Source: Lachnospiraceae bacterium
Lineage (GTDB): Bacteria > Bacillota > Clostridia > Lachnospirales > Lachnospiraceae
Reading direction: 5' to 3'
Assembly (NCBI GenBank): GCA_017434885.1
Contig: JAFSGE010000025.1
Span: 124,001-188,000 of the forward strand
Length of the DNA: 64,000 bases
Shown here: positions 27,252-35,404 of the stretch, in pieces
Numbering within the stretch: position 1 is the first letter of the stretch
Layout: every line of letters begins with the position of its first letter
Notes under the pieces: model-generated
Told to the model about the DNA's origin: nothing
The model's database searches: none
The model's input: the letters and a program-made list of their open reading frames with translations, nothing else
Position numbers and translations under genes: made by a program

Positions 27252-29636
27252 ATGGAAAATAACAAAATCTCTGATAAAGAAGTAAAGAAAAAACTGCAGG
27301 CAGAAAAGAAAGCGCTAAAGAAGGAACAGGCTGAGCAGAAGAAGGCCGCAAAGGAAGCTGCAAAAGCAGAAAAGGAATTGCAAAAAGCGGCACGCGCAGA
27401 AGCGGAGGCGGAAAGTGATTTGCAGGCAGCATCCGTGCAGGAGCAAATGTCCGCTGGAAAGAAACAAAAAGTGAAGATTGCGAAAAAGGAAAAAGCTGTG
27501 AAGGGTGACAAAAAGAAAATTGACTTCGCCACACTGCTTGGCAGCGTGAAAGACCTCCGTGGAGGCGGTAGCAAAAAGAGTATTTTAGGTACACTGCTTG
27601 CTGCATTTATGGTGCCGGTAGTGCTGATGATTACACTTGGTATTGTTTCTTACAACACGGCGTCTTCCGGTATTGTGGATAAATACAAAGAGTCAGCGAT
27701 TTCTACAGTTTCTGCGGTAGGTGACTACTTTAATCTGGTATGTGATAATATTTCAGGAAAAGCGCTGGAGCTGATTACGAACAGTGATGTGGGTGATTAT
27801 TATGATAAGCATTACGGGAAACAGACACCTGCGGCAATGGAATCCTTCCGTAATGCAAAATCCATTATCAGCAATGCCAAGTCAACAAATAAAAATATTT
27901 ACAGCTGTAGTATTATTCCGGAAAGTACGGCATATTTGTCCACTTTATCCGGCGGTATGACAGAAACTCCCATGGCAGACTTTACCGAGACTGCGGAAGG
28001 ACAATACTTTGTGACAAACAATACGCAGAGAAATAAGTGGATGGGTTATCAGACTTATTTGGATGCCAATATGCAAAGTAAGCAGGAAAATTACGCTTTT
28101 GTATATTACCAGAAATTTTCAAGAGCAGATGCATTTTTGGTAATGTCAGTAGATATGACAGTTGTAAAAGATATGCTTGACGGAATGGATTTTGGAGAAG
28201 GCAGTATCAAAGCATTAGTAGCTGCTGACGGAAGAGAGGTTTCTTTTGTGCAGAAAGCAGATGGTGCACAGGAAGCAGATGCGGCCGAAGAAAGCGCGCA
28301 GGAGCAGAATTGGTTTGTCGGAAATGAATTTTATGAATCAACCAAAGAAGCAGAAGAGCCGGGCAACGTTGATGTCAAAATTGGCGGAAAGAGATATGTA
28401 TATATTTACGCTCCTGTTGGAAAAACAGGTGCCATGGTATGTGCGCTGATACCTGAAGATAACGTACTTGGACAGGTAGGAAGTATTAAATATATTACTA
28501 TCTTTATGGTTATCCTGGCAGCAGGTGCAGCACTTGCTATCGGATTTGTGATTTCCGCAGGCATCAGTAAGACTGTAAAAGAAATGAGCAACGGACTTTC
28601 AGTAGTGGCTGGGGGCGATTTGTCCAAGGATTTTGAGACAAAGAGAAAGGATGAATTTGAGACCCTGACAGGAAGCTTGAATGCCATGATGCAGAGCATG
28701 AGAACACTGATGACGGATATGAAGCAGTTCAGTGCCAAGGTAAACGGGCTTTCCGGTGATGTATCTCACAAGACAACTGCAATTAATGAGTCCATGCAGG
28801 ATATTACAAGAGCCATGGATGAAGTGGCAGGCTGTGTGCAGAGTCAGGCAGAAGATACAGAGACAAGTAATGAAAATATGGCAGCATTTTCAGCAAACAT
28901 CGATGCGGTTACTGCTGAAACAGAGCGTATGGGTACTACGGTAGATAAAGCAATTGACGCGGTAGAAAAGGGAAGAGTAATTGTGGAAGATTTGAGTGCA
29001 AAATCCGATACCACGGTTTCGCTTACACGAGTACTGGTAAATGATATTGATGCGGTACAGAAAAACTCTGCTGAAATTAAGAACTTTGTTGACGTGATTA
29101 ACAATATTGCTGGACAGACCAATCTTTTATCCTTAAATGCTTCCATTGAGGCGGCAAGAGCAGGAGAAGCGGGCAGAGGCTTTGCGGTCGTTGCCGAGGA
29201 AATCCGTAAGCTTGCTGATCAGTCCAAGGAATCCGGTGATAAGATTCGTGAAATTGTAGAACACATCGGAGTGACAACGGATAAGACAACAGAATCTGCG
29301 AGAGAAGCCGAAAACATGGTAAATGAACAGGCAAAGGCTTTGGAAGAGACGGTAAAAGTATTTGGCATGATTCATGACTGTGTAGGAGAACTGGTAGAAG
29401 GAATCCGTATGGTAACAGAAAGACTGGAAGAGAGCATGAACGAAAAAGATAGGGTAGAGAGCTCCTTGCAGAATATTTCCGCAGTATCCGAAGAAGTGGC
29501 AGCTTCTACAGAGGAAGTAACAGCAACCTTAGGTGAGCAGGTTTCCGTGATTCAGAATCTTAAAGATAAAGTAGAAGAACTCAGAGAAGATGCGCTTAGA
29601 CTTGATATCTCTATTGAGAAATTTAAAATTGACTAA
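27252..29636 (+). CDS. Methyl-accepting chemotaxis protein with long charged N-terminal tail
   Basis: 794 residues. Order: a Lys/Ala/Glu-rich cytoplasmic tail (1-112), first membrane helix (about 115-138), a Cache-like outer sensor (about 140-415), second helix (about 418-440), HAMP, and a signalling domain with the hairpin tip NLLSLNASIEAARAGEAGRGF (quoted core SLNASIEAARAGEAGRG). It starts 21 bases after the esterase gene and 17 bases before the GH1 fusion gene, inside the mannan operon, so it may sense mannan sugars and steer motility. The long tail before helix one is unusual; most chemoreceptors begin within a few residues of it. Confidence 0.92.
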   Translation: MENNKISDKEVKKKLQAEKKALKKEQAEQKKAAKEAAKAEKELQKAARAEAEAESDLQAASVQEQMSAGKKQKVKIAKKEKAVKGDKKKIDFATLLGSVKDLRGGGSKKSILGTLLAAFMVPVVLMITLGIVSYNTASSGIVDKYKESAISTVSAVGDYFNLVCDNISGKALELITNSDVGDYYDKHYGKQTPAAMESFRNAKSIISNAKSTNKNIYSCSIIPESTAYLSTLSGGMTETPMADFTETAEGQYFVTNNTQRNKWMGYQTYLDANMQSKQENYAFVYYQKFSRADAFLVMSVDMTVVKDMLDGMDFGEGSIKALVAADGREVSFVQKADGAQEADAAEESAQEQNWFVGNEFYESTKEAEEPGNVDVKIGGKRYVYIYAPVGKTGAMVCALIPEDNVLGQVGSIKYITIFMVILAAGAALAIGFVISAGISKTVKEMSNGLSVVAGGDLSKDFETKRKDEFETLTGSLNAMMQSMRTLMTDMKQFSAKVNGLSGDVSHKTTAINESMQDITRAMDEVAGCVQSQAEDTETSNENMAAFSANIDAVTAETERMGTTVDKAIDAVEKGRVIVEDLSAKSDTTVSLTRVLVNDIDAVQKNSAEIKNFVDVINNIAGQTNLLSLNASIEAARAGEAGRGFAVVAEEIRKLADQSKESGDKIREIVEHIGVTTDKTTESAREAENMVNEQAKALEETVKVFGMIHDCVGELVEGIRMVTERLEESMNEKDRVESSLQNISAVSEEVAASTEEVTATLGEQVSVIQNLKDKVEELREDALRLDISIEKFKID

Positions 29637-29653
29637 TCGAAAGGAAGAAAAAT

Positions 29654-31960
29654 ATGTTTCGTGATGATTTCGTCTGGGGCGTTGCCAGTAGCGCCTATCA
29701 GGTAGAAGGAAAAGAAGAAGGAGACGGATGCGGTAAAAACATCTGGGACACTTTTACCGAAGAAGGAAGAATTTTGGATGGATATAATGCGTATGTGACT
29801 TGTGACCATATGCACAGATACAAAGAAGACTACGCTTTGATGCGTATGCTTGGTATCAAGGCTTACCGTTTTTCCATGAGTTGGGCGAGAATTTTGCCCG
29901 AAGGAACCGGAAAAGTAAATGAAAAAGCAATAGCGCTTTACAGAGACATGATTCTGGAAATGAAGAAGAACGGCGTAGAGCCTTATATTACAATGTATCA
30001 CTGGGAGTTTCCCCAGGCCCTTCAGGATAAAGGCGGCTGGCTGAATGAAGAAGTGATTGACTGGTTTGCTGAGTATGCAAAGGTGGTTGCGGAGAATTTC
30101 TCCGATATTTGTGAGTACTTTATCACTTTAAATGAGCCTCAGTGCTTCGTGGGACTTGGCCATTTGTCCGGTGTACACGCACCGGGTGTGAAGCTTCCTT
30201 ACAAGGATGTTTTCCAGATTGCGCATAATGCGCTCCGTGCACACGGTAAGGCAGTTATCAATCTGAGAAAATATGCATGTCGTCCCATTAAGGTTGGCTA
30301 TGCACCTACCTGTGGTATGGCTTATCCTGCCAGTGATAAACCGGAAGATATTGAAGCGGCAAGAAAGACACTGTTCGGTTTCCATCAGCCTATGGATAAC
30401 TGGACCTGGAATGTGGCATGGTTTAATGACCCTGTGTTCCTTGGCAAATATCCTGAGGAGGGACTTAAGAAATTTGCCGAATATCTGCCGGAAATCACGG
30501 AAGAAGATATGAAACTGATTTCCCAGCCTCTTGATTTTATGGGTCAGAATATTTACAACGGATATATGATGAAGGCAGGGGCAGACGGCGAACCTGAATT
30601 TGTAGACAGACCCGCAGGATTCCCCAAAACAGCGGCAAATTGGCCGGTAACCCCCGGATGCTTTTATTGGGGTGTGAAGTTCCTTTATGAAAGATATAAA
30701 ATGCCGCTGTATATTACGGAAAACGGTATGTCCTGTCATGATGACGTGTCCTTGGACGGCAAGGTACATGACCCGAACAGACAGAACTTCCTTGACCTTT
30801 ATATGTCTGCATTGCAGAAAGCCAATGATGAAGGTGCGGATGTCAGAGGATATTTCCTTTGGACATTTCTTGATAATTTTGAGTGGGATAAGGGATATAC
30901 GGAGAGATTCGGTATCGTGCATGTAGATTTTGCAACGCAGAAGAGAATTGTGAAGGATTCCGCTTACTGGTATCAGAAAGTAATTGAAACAAACGGTGCA
31001 AACTTAAGTATCAACCGGAAACCCCGTCAGATTCTGTTCCTTGACCCTGTGTTTAAACAGATGATTTGGGGCGGCAATCAGCTGGAAACTAAATTTGGTT
31101 ATCAAATTCCCGGAGATAAGACCGGTGAGTGCTGGGCTGTCAGTGCACATCCCAACGGAGATTGCGTGGTAAGAGAAGGCATTTATGCTGGAAAGAGCCT
31201 GTCAGAATTGTGGGAAGAGTATCCTGAGTTGTTCGGAAACAGTGATTATGACCGCTTCCCGCTTCTCATTAAGATTATTGATGCCAAGGATGACCTCAGT
31301 ATTCAGGTACATCCCGATGATGCCTATGCAGGAGAACACGAAAACGGTTCCTTCGGAAAAACTGAATGTTGGTATATTTTGGACTGTCCCGAAGATGCAG
31401 CCCTTGTAGTTGGGCATAATGCAGGAAGCAAGGAAGAACTTGCGGACATGATTGCACAGGGCAAGTGGGGCGAGTTGATTCGCGAAGTGCCTGTAAAGAA
31501 AGGCGACTTTATTCAGATTAATCCCGGTACGGTACATGCCATTAAGGGCGGTCTGATGATTTTGGAAACCCAGCAGAACAGCGATATTACTTATCGTGTA
31601 TATGATTACGACAGACTTACCGACGGAAAGCCCCGTCAGCTTCATGTACAGCAGAGTATTGATGTGATTACTGTGCCTGCACCTTCCGCAGATGACAGTG
31701 TGAAATCCGCACTTGACCTGCCGAAGAATGTGATGAATGAGTTAATCAGCTGTGATTACTATACTGTATGGAAATTGGATTTGGATGGAGCAATTTCCTT
31801 TGAGCAGACACATCCTTTCCTGATTATGAGCGTAATAGAAGGCGAAGGCCTTGTGAACGGTCAGATGATTAAAAAGGGCGACCACTTTGTGATTCCCAGC
31901 GGAATGGGAGAAGTGGAGATGCAGGGTGAAATGGTGCTGATTGCATCGAGTGTGAAATAA
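29654..31960 (+). CDS. GH1 beta-glycosidase fused to class I mannose-6-phosphate isomerase
   Basis: One 768-residue frame with two whole enzymes. Residues 1-446 are a GH1 barrel with acid/base in TLNEPQ (about Glu161), nucleophile in YITENGMS (about Glu355), and NFEWDKGYTERFG, whose glutamate indicates an unphosphorylated sugar rather than a phospho-glucoside. Residues 452-768 are a Bacillus-type ManA: QVHPDD (about 550), KTECWY (about 568) and NPGTVHAIKGG (about 628) supply the zinc ligands. There is no long linker. Role inferred: hydrolysis of beta-glucosyl or mannosyl disaccharides plus conversion of mannose-6-phosphate to fructose-6-phosphate. AAAGGAAG precedes the start. Confidence 0.93.
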   Translation: MFRDDFVWGVASSAYQVEGKEEGDGCGKNIWDTFTEEGRILDGYNAYVTCDHMHRYKEDYALMRMLGIKAYRFSMSWARILPEGTGKVNEKAIALYRDMILEMKKNGVEPYITMYHWEFPQALQDKGGWLNEEVIDWFAEYAKVVAENFSDICEYFITLNEPQCFVGLGHLSGVHAPGVKLPYKDVFQIAHNALRAHGKAVINLRKYACRPIKVGYAPTCGMAYPASDKPEDIEAARKTLFGFHQPMDNWTWNVAWFNDPVFLGKYPEEGLKKFAEYLPEITEEDMKLISQPLDFMGQNIYNGYMMKAGADGEPEFVDRPAGFPKTAANWPVTPGCFYWGVKFLYERYKMPLYITENGMSCHDDVSLDGKVHDPNRQNFLDLYMSALQKANDEGADVRGYFLWTFLDNFEWDKGYTERFGIVHVDFATQKRIVKDSAYWYQKVIETNGANLSINRKPRQILFLDPVFKQMIWGGNQLETKFGYQIPGDKTGECWAVSAHPNGDCVVREGIYAGKSLSELWEEYPELFGNSDYDRFPLLIKIIDAKDDLSIQVHPDDAYAGEHENGSFGKTECWYILDCPEDAALVVGHNAGSKEELADMIAQGKWGELIREVPVKKGDFIQINPGTVHAIKGGLMILETQQNSDITYRVYDYDRLTDGKPRQLHVQQSIDVITVPAPSADDSVKSALDLPKNVMNELISCDYYTVWKLDLDGAISFEQTHPFLIMSVIEGEGLVNGQMIKKGDHFVIPSGMGEVEMQGEMVLIASSVK

Positions 31961-31975
31961 GAGAATTGTAATAAG

Positions 31976-32007
31976 AAAGGGACATTGGCGAAGGCCGATG
32001 TCCCTTT
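31976..32007 (+). terminator. Hairpin closing the mannan operon
   Basis: AAAGGGACATTGGC (31976-31989) pairs with GCCGATGTCCCTTT (31994-32007), one G-T pair, loop GAAG. The stem is strong but the T run is short, so termination may be partial. Confidence 0.65.
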
Positions 32008-32332
32008 AGGCTTACAAGCAATAGGTAACCCTAGCCAAGAACTGAAAGATATGCTAAAATACATAGAGAAATCTACGGCTGAGAATATCACCAATGGAGA
32101 TATTGCATCCGTTTCAGAGCTTGTTGACAAAGTAAAGAAACGCAGAGAGGTGGGTATCAATTATATGAAGTCATGGGAAGTAGAACAAATAGCCCGCGAG
32201 GAATCAATCAGAAAAACAATTAGCATTTTGAAAAATCTTGATGTTGCCAAGGCTACTGTTATCGAAAAAGTGATGGAACAATATGAACTGACAGAAGATG
32301 CAACAATTGAAAAAATAAGTTTATACTGGTAA
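31985..32332 (+). pseudogene. Remnant of an Rpn-family gene (C-terminal part)
   Basis: An open frame of about 115 codons whose product (ELKDMLKYIEKSTAEN, VKKRREVGINYMKSWE) resembles the C-terminal region that follows the nuclease domain in Rpn-family proteins. The N-terminal nuclease part is missing, the only start is a TTG inside the hairpin at 31976-32007, and no ribosome site is visible. Best read as a decayed fragment next to the end of the mannan operon. A short expressed protein is not excluded. Confidence 0.55.
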
Positions 32333-32338
32333 TTAGAA

Positions 32339-32376
32339 GATTCCGATGTTAAAAATTTTCGCATCGGAATCTTTTT
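32339..32376. terminator. Rho-independent terminator between convergent units
   Basis: GATTCCGATG (32339-32348) pairs with CATCGGAATC (32362-32371), then TTTTT. Placed between the Rpn remnant and the minus-strand SDR operon. Confidence 0.85.
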
Positions 32377-32397
32377 ATAATTGGGAACGATTAGTTT

Positions 32398-33012
32398 TTA
32401 CCAGGAAATCTCCCGAAACCATCCATCCCGCATCACCAGTCTATTCTCCTCAGAATGCAAAAAATTATCATTGGCATCATAGCAGAAATCCATGCGCATA
32501 TAATCTGCCGTAGCAATGCCGCATCCGTCAGGATTGGGGCAGAAACAACGGAAGGTATACCCGTCAGGAAGAAGTCTGTTAAAGTAAACTTTCCAAACCA
32601 TGTGAAGTCCGGCTTTTGCCATGGCATAGCCGAAATCCTCGGTTTCTGTCACCTCGCGGATACTGGAAGCGGCATCGGTAATCAACCCTAACCGTTTTTT
32701 CCCTTTAGAAAGTAAGGGGAGTGAGGCTTCTACCAAATCGTAGGTATCGCAGACTGTTTTTTCATAAATTTGCAGCATTTCTGCATAATCTAAATTGCCG
32801 AAAACAGGGGTACTTTCACTGCGGTATTCTGCCTGAATAATCAGATAATCCAGTTTTCCTTCTTTTTCAATTTCTTTCAGTATAGCTTCGCACGCTGTCT
32901 TGTTTTCGGCAGTAGGAAGTTCATATACACAGGCACCAAGTTCATGGAACTGCTTTGCAGTTTTTGCTGCTTCCTGAAAACAGGTTCCTGCAACTAATAC
33001 AATTTCTCTCAT
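32398..33012 (-). CDS. Degenerate short-chain dehydrogenase-like protein
   Basis: 204 residues. The fold pattern is SDR-like: a first strand IVLVAGT, a YAMAK catalytic-type YxxxK (about residues 128-132) and a preceding Ser segment. The glycine-rich dinucleotide motif TGxxxGxG is lost (VAGTCFQEAAK), and NNAG is replaced by a QAEYR segment. It may therefore not bind NAD(P) normally. It lies 12 bases downstream of a canonical SDR gene of similar length, suggesting duplication followed by divergence, possibly into a partner or regulatory subunit. Last gene of a four-gene minus-strand operon. Confidence 0.7.
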   Translation of the reverse strand: MREIVLVAGTCFQEAAKTAKQFHELGACVYELPTAENKTACEAILKEIEKEGKLDYLIIQAEYRSESTPVFGNLDYAEMLQIYEKTVCDTYDLVEASLPLLSKGKKRLGLITDAASSIREVTETEDFGYAMAKAGLHMVWKVYFNRLLPDGYTFRCFCPNPDGCGIATADYMRMDFCYDANDNFLHSEENRLVMRDGWFREISW

Positions 33013-33024
33013 CTTCGCACCTCC

Positions 33025-33714
33025 TTAAAACGGCCAGAACCGGTTATAAACATCCTGTATCATTAATACATCTTCACAGGGAATATCGCCGGTAAACTGC
33101 TTAAAAGCTACCAGAGCAGTTTCTTCGGGTTCGAAATGGCCTTCGGTTGCCTTTACACCGCTCATATAGGAGCGCACCCAGCCCGGATGATACAGGCGGA
33201 AGGTAAATCCTTCTGGGCGTAGCTTCTGAAATAACATTTGGGATGCCATATTTAGTGCAGCCTTTGAGGAGGTGTATGTAAAGGTATCGGGGCGTGTGGA
33301 AAGTGCAATCACACCGGCCTCCGAAGAAAAGTTACAAATTCTTTTTTGTCCTTTTTGCATCAGAGGGTAAAAGGCTTCTATGGTGCGTAAGGAGCCGAAG
33401 GTATTAACCTGAACCGTGTGTAAAAAGCGTTCGCGGTTATCCTCCTGATAAAATATGCCTGCGCAGTTTATCAGGATATCAAGGCAGTCTGTTTTGGCAG
33501 AAACAAGTTTAACCGCTTCTTTTACTGACACATCGTTTCCCACATCTAAGGGAATGATATGCAACGTTTCGGGGAACCGCTCTTTTAAATTCTCAAGTTC
33601 CGGCCAATCGGGCATAAACTGTCCGGCATATACAATATAACCGTTTTTGGAAAAAACTTCTGCAAGGGCAAAACCGACGCCCCGGTCTGCACCTGTAATC
33701 AGTACATGTTTCAT
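33025..33714 (-). CDS. Short-chain dehydrogenase/reductase
   Basis: 229 residues with the complete classical SDR set: TGADRGVG cofactor motif at about 7-14, NCAGI, the Ser of the FSSEAG segment, and YTSSK as catalytic YxxxK. Oxidises or reduces an alcohol/ketone with NAD(P). Substrate unknown; the operon with inositol-monophosphatase-like and ThuA-like genes suggests a sugar or polyol. AGGAGGT precedes the start, 24 bases after the ThuA-like gene. Confidence 0.88.
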   Translation of the reverse strand: MKHVLITGADRGVGFALAEVFSKNGYIVYAGQFMPDWPELENLKERFPETLHIIPLDVGNDVSVKEAVKLVSAKTDCLDILINCAGIFYQEDNRERFLHTVQVNTFGSLRTIEAFYPLMQKGQKRICNFSSEAGVIALSTRPDTFTYTSSKAALNMASQMLFQKLRPEGFTFRLYHPGWVRSYMSGVKATEGHFEPEETALVAFKQFTGDIPCEDVLMIQDVYNRFWPF

Positions 33715-33738
33715 GAATGACCTCCTAAAGTTTGTGTT

Positions 33739-34416
33739 TTACTTTTTGATACACCAATTAATAGCGTTGAGCAAAAGCTTTTGGAATTCCGGATTTTTCC
33801 ATACATCTAAAATGTGACCCGGCATCAGGGCGCAAAGTCGCCCTTGTCCTATTTCACGCACATAACCGGCAGGCATGTCAGCACCGTCCTTTGAAGAGGA
33901 AGTCATCAAAATAAGGGCGTCTTTTGCGGTTAATTCAATTTGATAATGTTCGTCTCGGACAGTAAAGTCTTTCACTCCTTCTGTCACCGGATGAGACGCA
34001 GGTGATATCTGATAATTAACGGGACATCTGGAAGGATGAGTTACAAAACGGCATCCTACCAAATTAATATATTCACGGGCGGGGATGTCAAAACGTTCTT
34101 CTTTCATTTCCCCAAAGGAATTCCCGGCGTGAACAGACAGAAATCCACCGCCATCTTCTACATATTTTCTAAGGTCACAAGGAGTTGCTTCATTGACCCC
34201 CTGTTCAAACCAGGGTGAGGTATTGCCGGATGTTAAATTGTTACCTTTACAGCAGATGATTAAATCATATTGTTTTAAGTCTCCGGCGGAAAGCATGTCC
34301 TTGGCATCTTCCATAAATTCCATGGAGTCATAAAATTCGCTTAGGTAGGATAAGCCTGTGCGGATTACTTCCGCAGGATGCCAGATATCCCCTGCAAGAA
34401 CAAGTATCTTTTTCAT
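33739..34416 (-). CDS. ThuA-like domain protein
   Basis: 225 residues resembling the ThuA (trehalose utilisation) family, a class I glutamine-amidotransferase-like fold. Visible blocks are ILVLAGDIWHPAEV, the LSVHAGNS segment with GGGF before it, and the late RLCALMPGH. The biochemical activity of the family is poorly known; members occur in sugar and cyclitol catabolic clusters. The gene sits between IMPase-like and SDR genes with gaps of 12 and 24 bases, so the four products probably act in one pathway. Confidence 0.82.
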   Translation of the reverse strand: MKKILVLAGDIWHPAEVIRTGLSYLSEFYDSMEFMEDAKDMLSAGDLKQYDLIICCKGNNLTSGNTSPWFEQGVNEATPCDLRKYVEDGGGFLSVHAGNSFGEMKEERFDIPAREYINLVGCRFVTHPSRCPVNYQISPASHPVTEGVKDFTVRDEHYQIELTAKDALILMTSSSKDGADMPAGYVREIGQGRLCALMPGHILDVWKNPEFQKLLLNAINWCIKK

Positions 34417-34428
34417 GAATGAAGCCTC

Positions 34429-35208
34429 CTAATATGGTTTTGTTTTCAGTTCTCCGTACACGGTTTCTCTCAGTTTCTCGAAATTCTCTTTCGTATTGGC
34501 AGCAATAACGCCAAAGGGACCGTCTAAAGGTAATGAATCATGGAACAAAAATTCCACATATCCGCCGGCTTCCTGAATCAGCAAAGCTGCTGCAGCCGCG
34601 TCCCAAGGGAAAATACGGATTTCAAAGTAGAGCTCTACACGGCCTGCGGCAAGCAAAGCCAGTTCCAAAGCGGCAGTGCCTAATCTACGTAAATCATCAC
34701 ATTCATCATAGACCTTTTCGATAATGCGGAAGCATGCGGTCGCGTGACGCTTATCATACAGACTCATGGCAGAGCAAAGGTGGGAATGTGCATAATCGCG
34801 GTCTGAAACATGAATGCGGTTGCCGTTCATGTAGGCACCTTCTCCGGCTTTTGCATAGTACATTTCATCACGGTAGGGGAAATATACCACGCCGATATAG
34901 GGAACATTGTCCTTAAGCAGGGCCACGGAGATAACACTTAAGCCAAGGTCACGGATGAAATTGGAAGTGCCGTCAATGGGGTCAATTACCCAGGTATATT
35001 CTGCAGTCTGAAAAGTGGCGTCTCCTTCTTCTCCGATAAAGGCGCTGCCGGGAAGTAATGCTTGCAAATTTTCATAAAGAAAATTCTGTACCGCAATGTC
35101 TGCGGAGGTCACATAGTTGGAGGCATTTCCTTTTTGCGAAATATCCTCAATGTCTTTTTTCATGAGAAGGGAAGCTTCCCTTACGATTTCTGTAATTTTT
35201 GTAATCAT
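34429..35208 (-). CDS. Inositol monophosphatase family protein
   Basis: 259 residues. The metal-dependent phosphatase motifs are all present: GEEG (about 66-69), DPIDGTSNF (about 83-91) and WDAAAAALLIQEAGG near residue 205. The family removes phosphate from inositol-1-phosphate or related sugar phosphates, with magnesium. ATG 35208 is chosen because an AGGA site lies 8 bases upstream; an ATG nine bases earlier touches that site. First gene of the minus-strand operon. Substrate is unproven; 3'-phosphoadenosine phosphatase activity is an alternative. Confidence 0.88.
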   Translation of the reverse strand: MITKITEIVREASLLMKKDIEDISQKGNASNYVTSADIAVQNFLYENLQALLPGSAFIGEEGDATFQTAEYTWVIDPIDGTSNFIRDLGLSVISVALLKDNVPYIGVVYFPYRDEMYYAKAGEGAYMNGNRIHVSDRDYAHSHLCSAMSLYDKRHATACFRIIEKVYDECDDLRRLGTAALELALLAAGRVELYFEIRIFPWDAAAAALLIQEAGGYVEFLFHDSLPLDGPFGVIAANTKENFEKLRETVYGELKTKPY

Positions 35209-35404
35209 AATTATCATCCTGTTCTGTCATTTCCTAATATTTATGAAGATATTATAGGGAATTTTTCGTTTAATTACTAGAAGGAATCTCTATAGATATG
35301 GTAAATATTTTCCTTTTTCTTGATAAAGTGGCATGGAGTTGATATACTTTTATTGTTGTAAAGAAATAAAGTATACATTACAAATAGAAAGTGAGGACAC
35401 TTTA

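Noticed and set aside
30128-30922. 264-codon open frame on the minus strand
   Set aside because: Antisense to the GH1 domain, no ribosome site or motif; a shadow of the coding strand.
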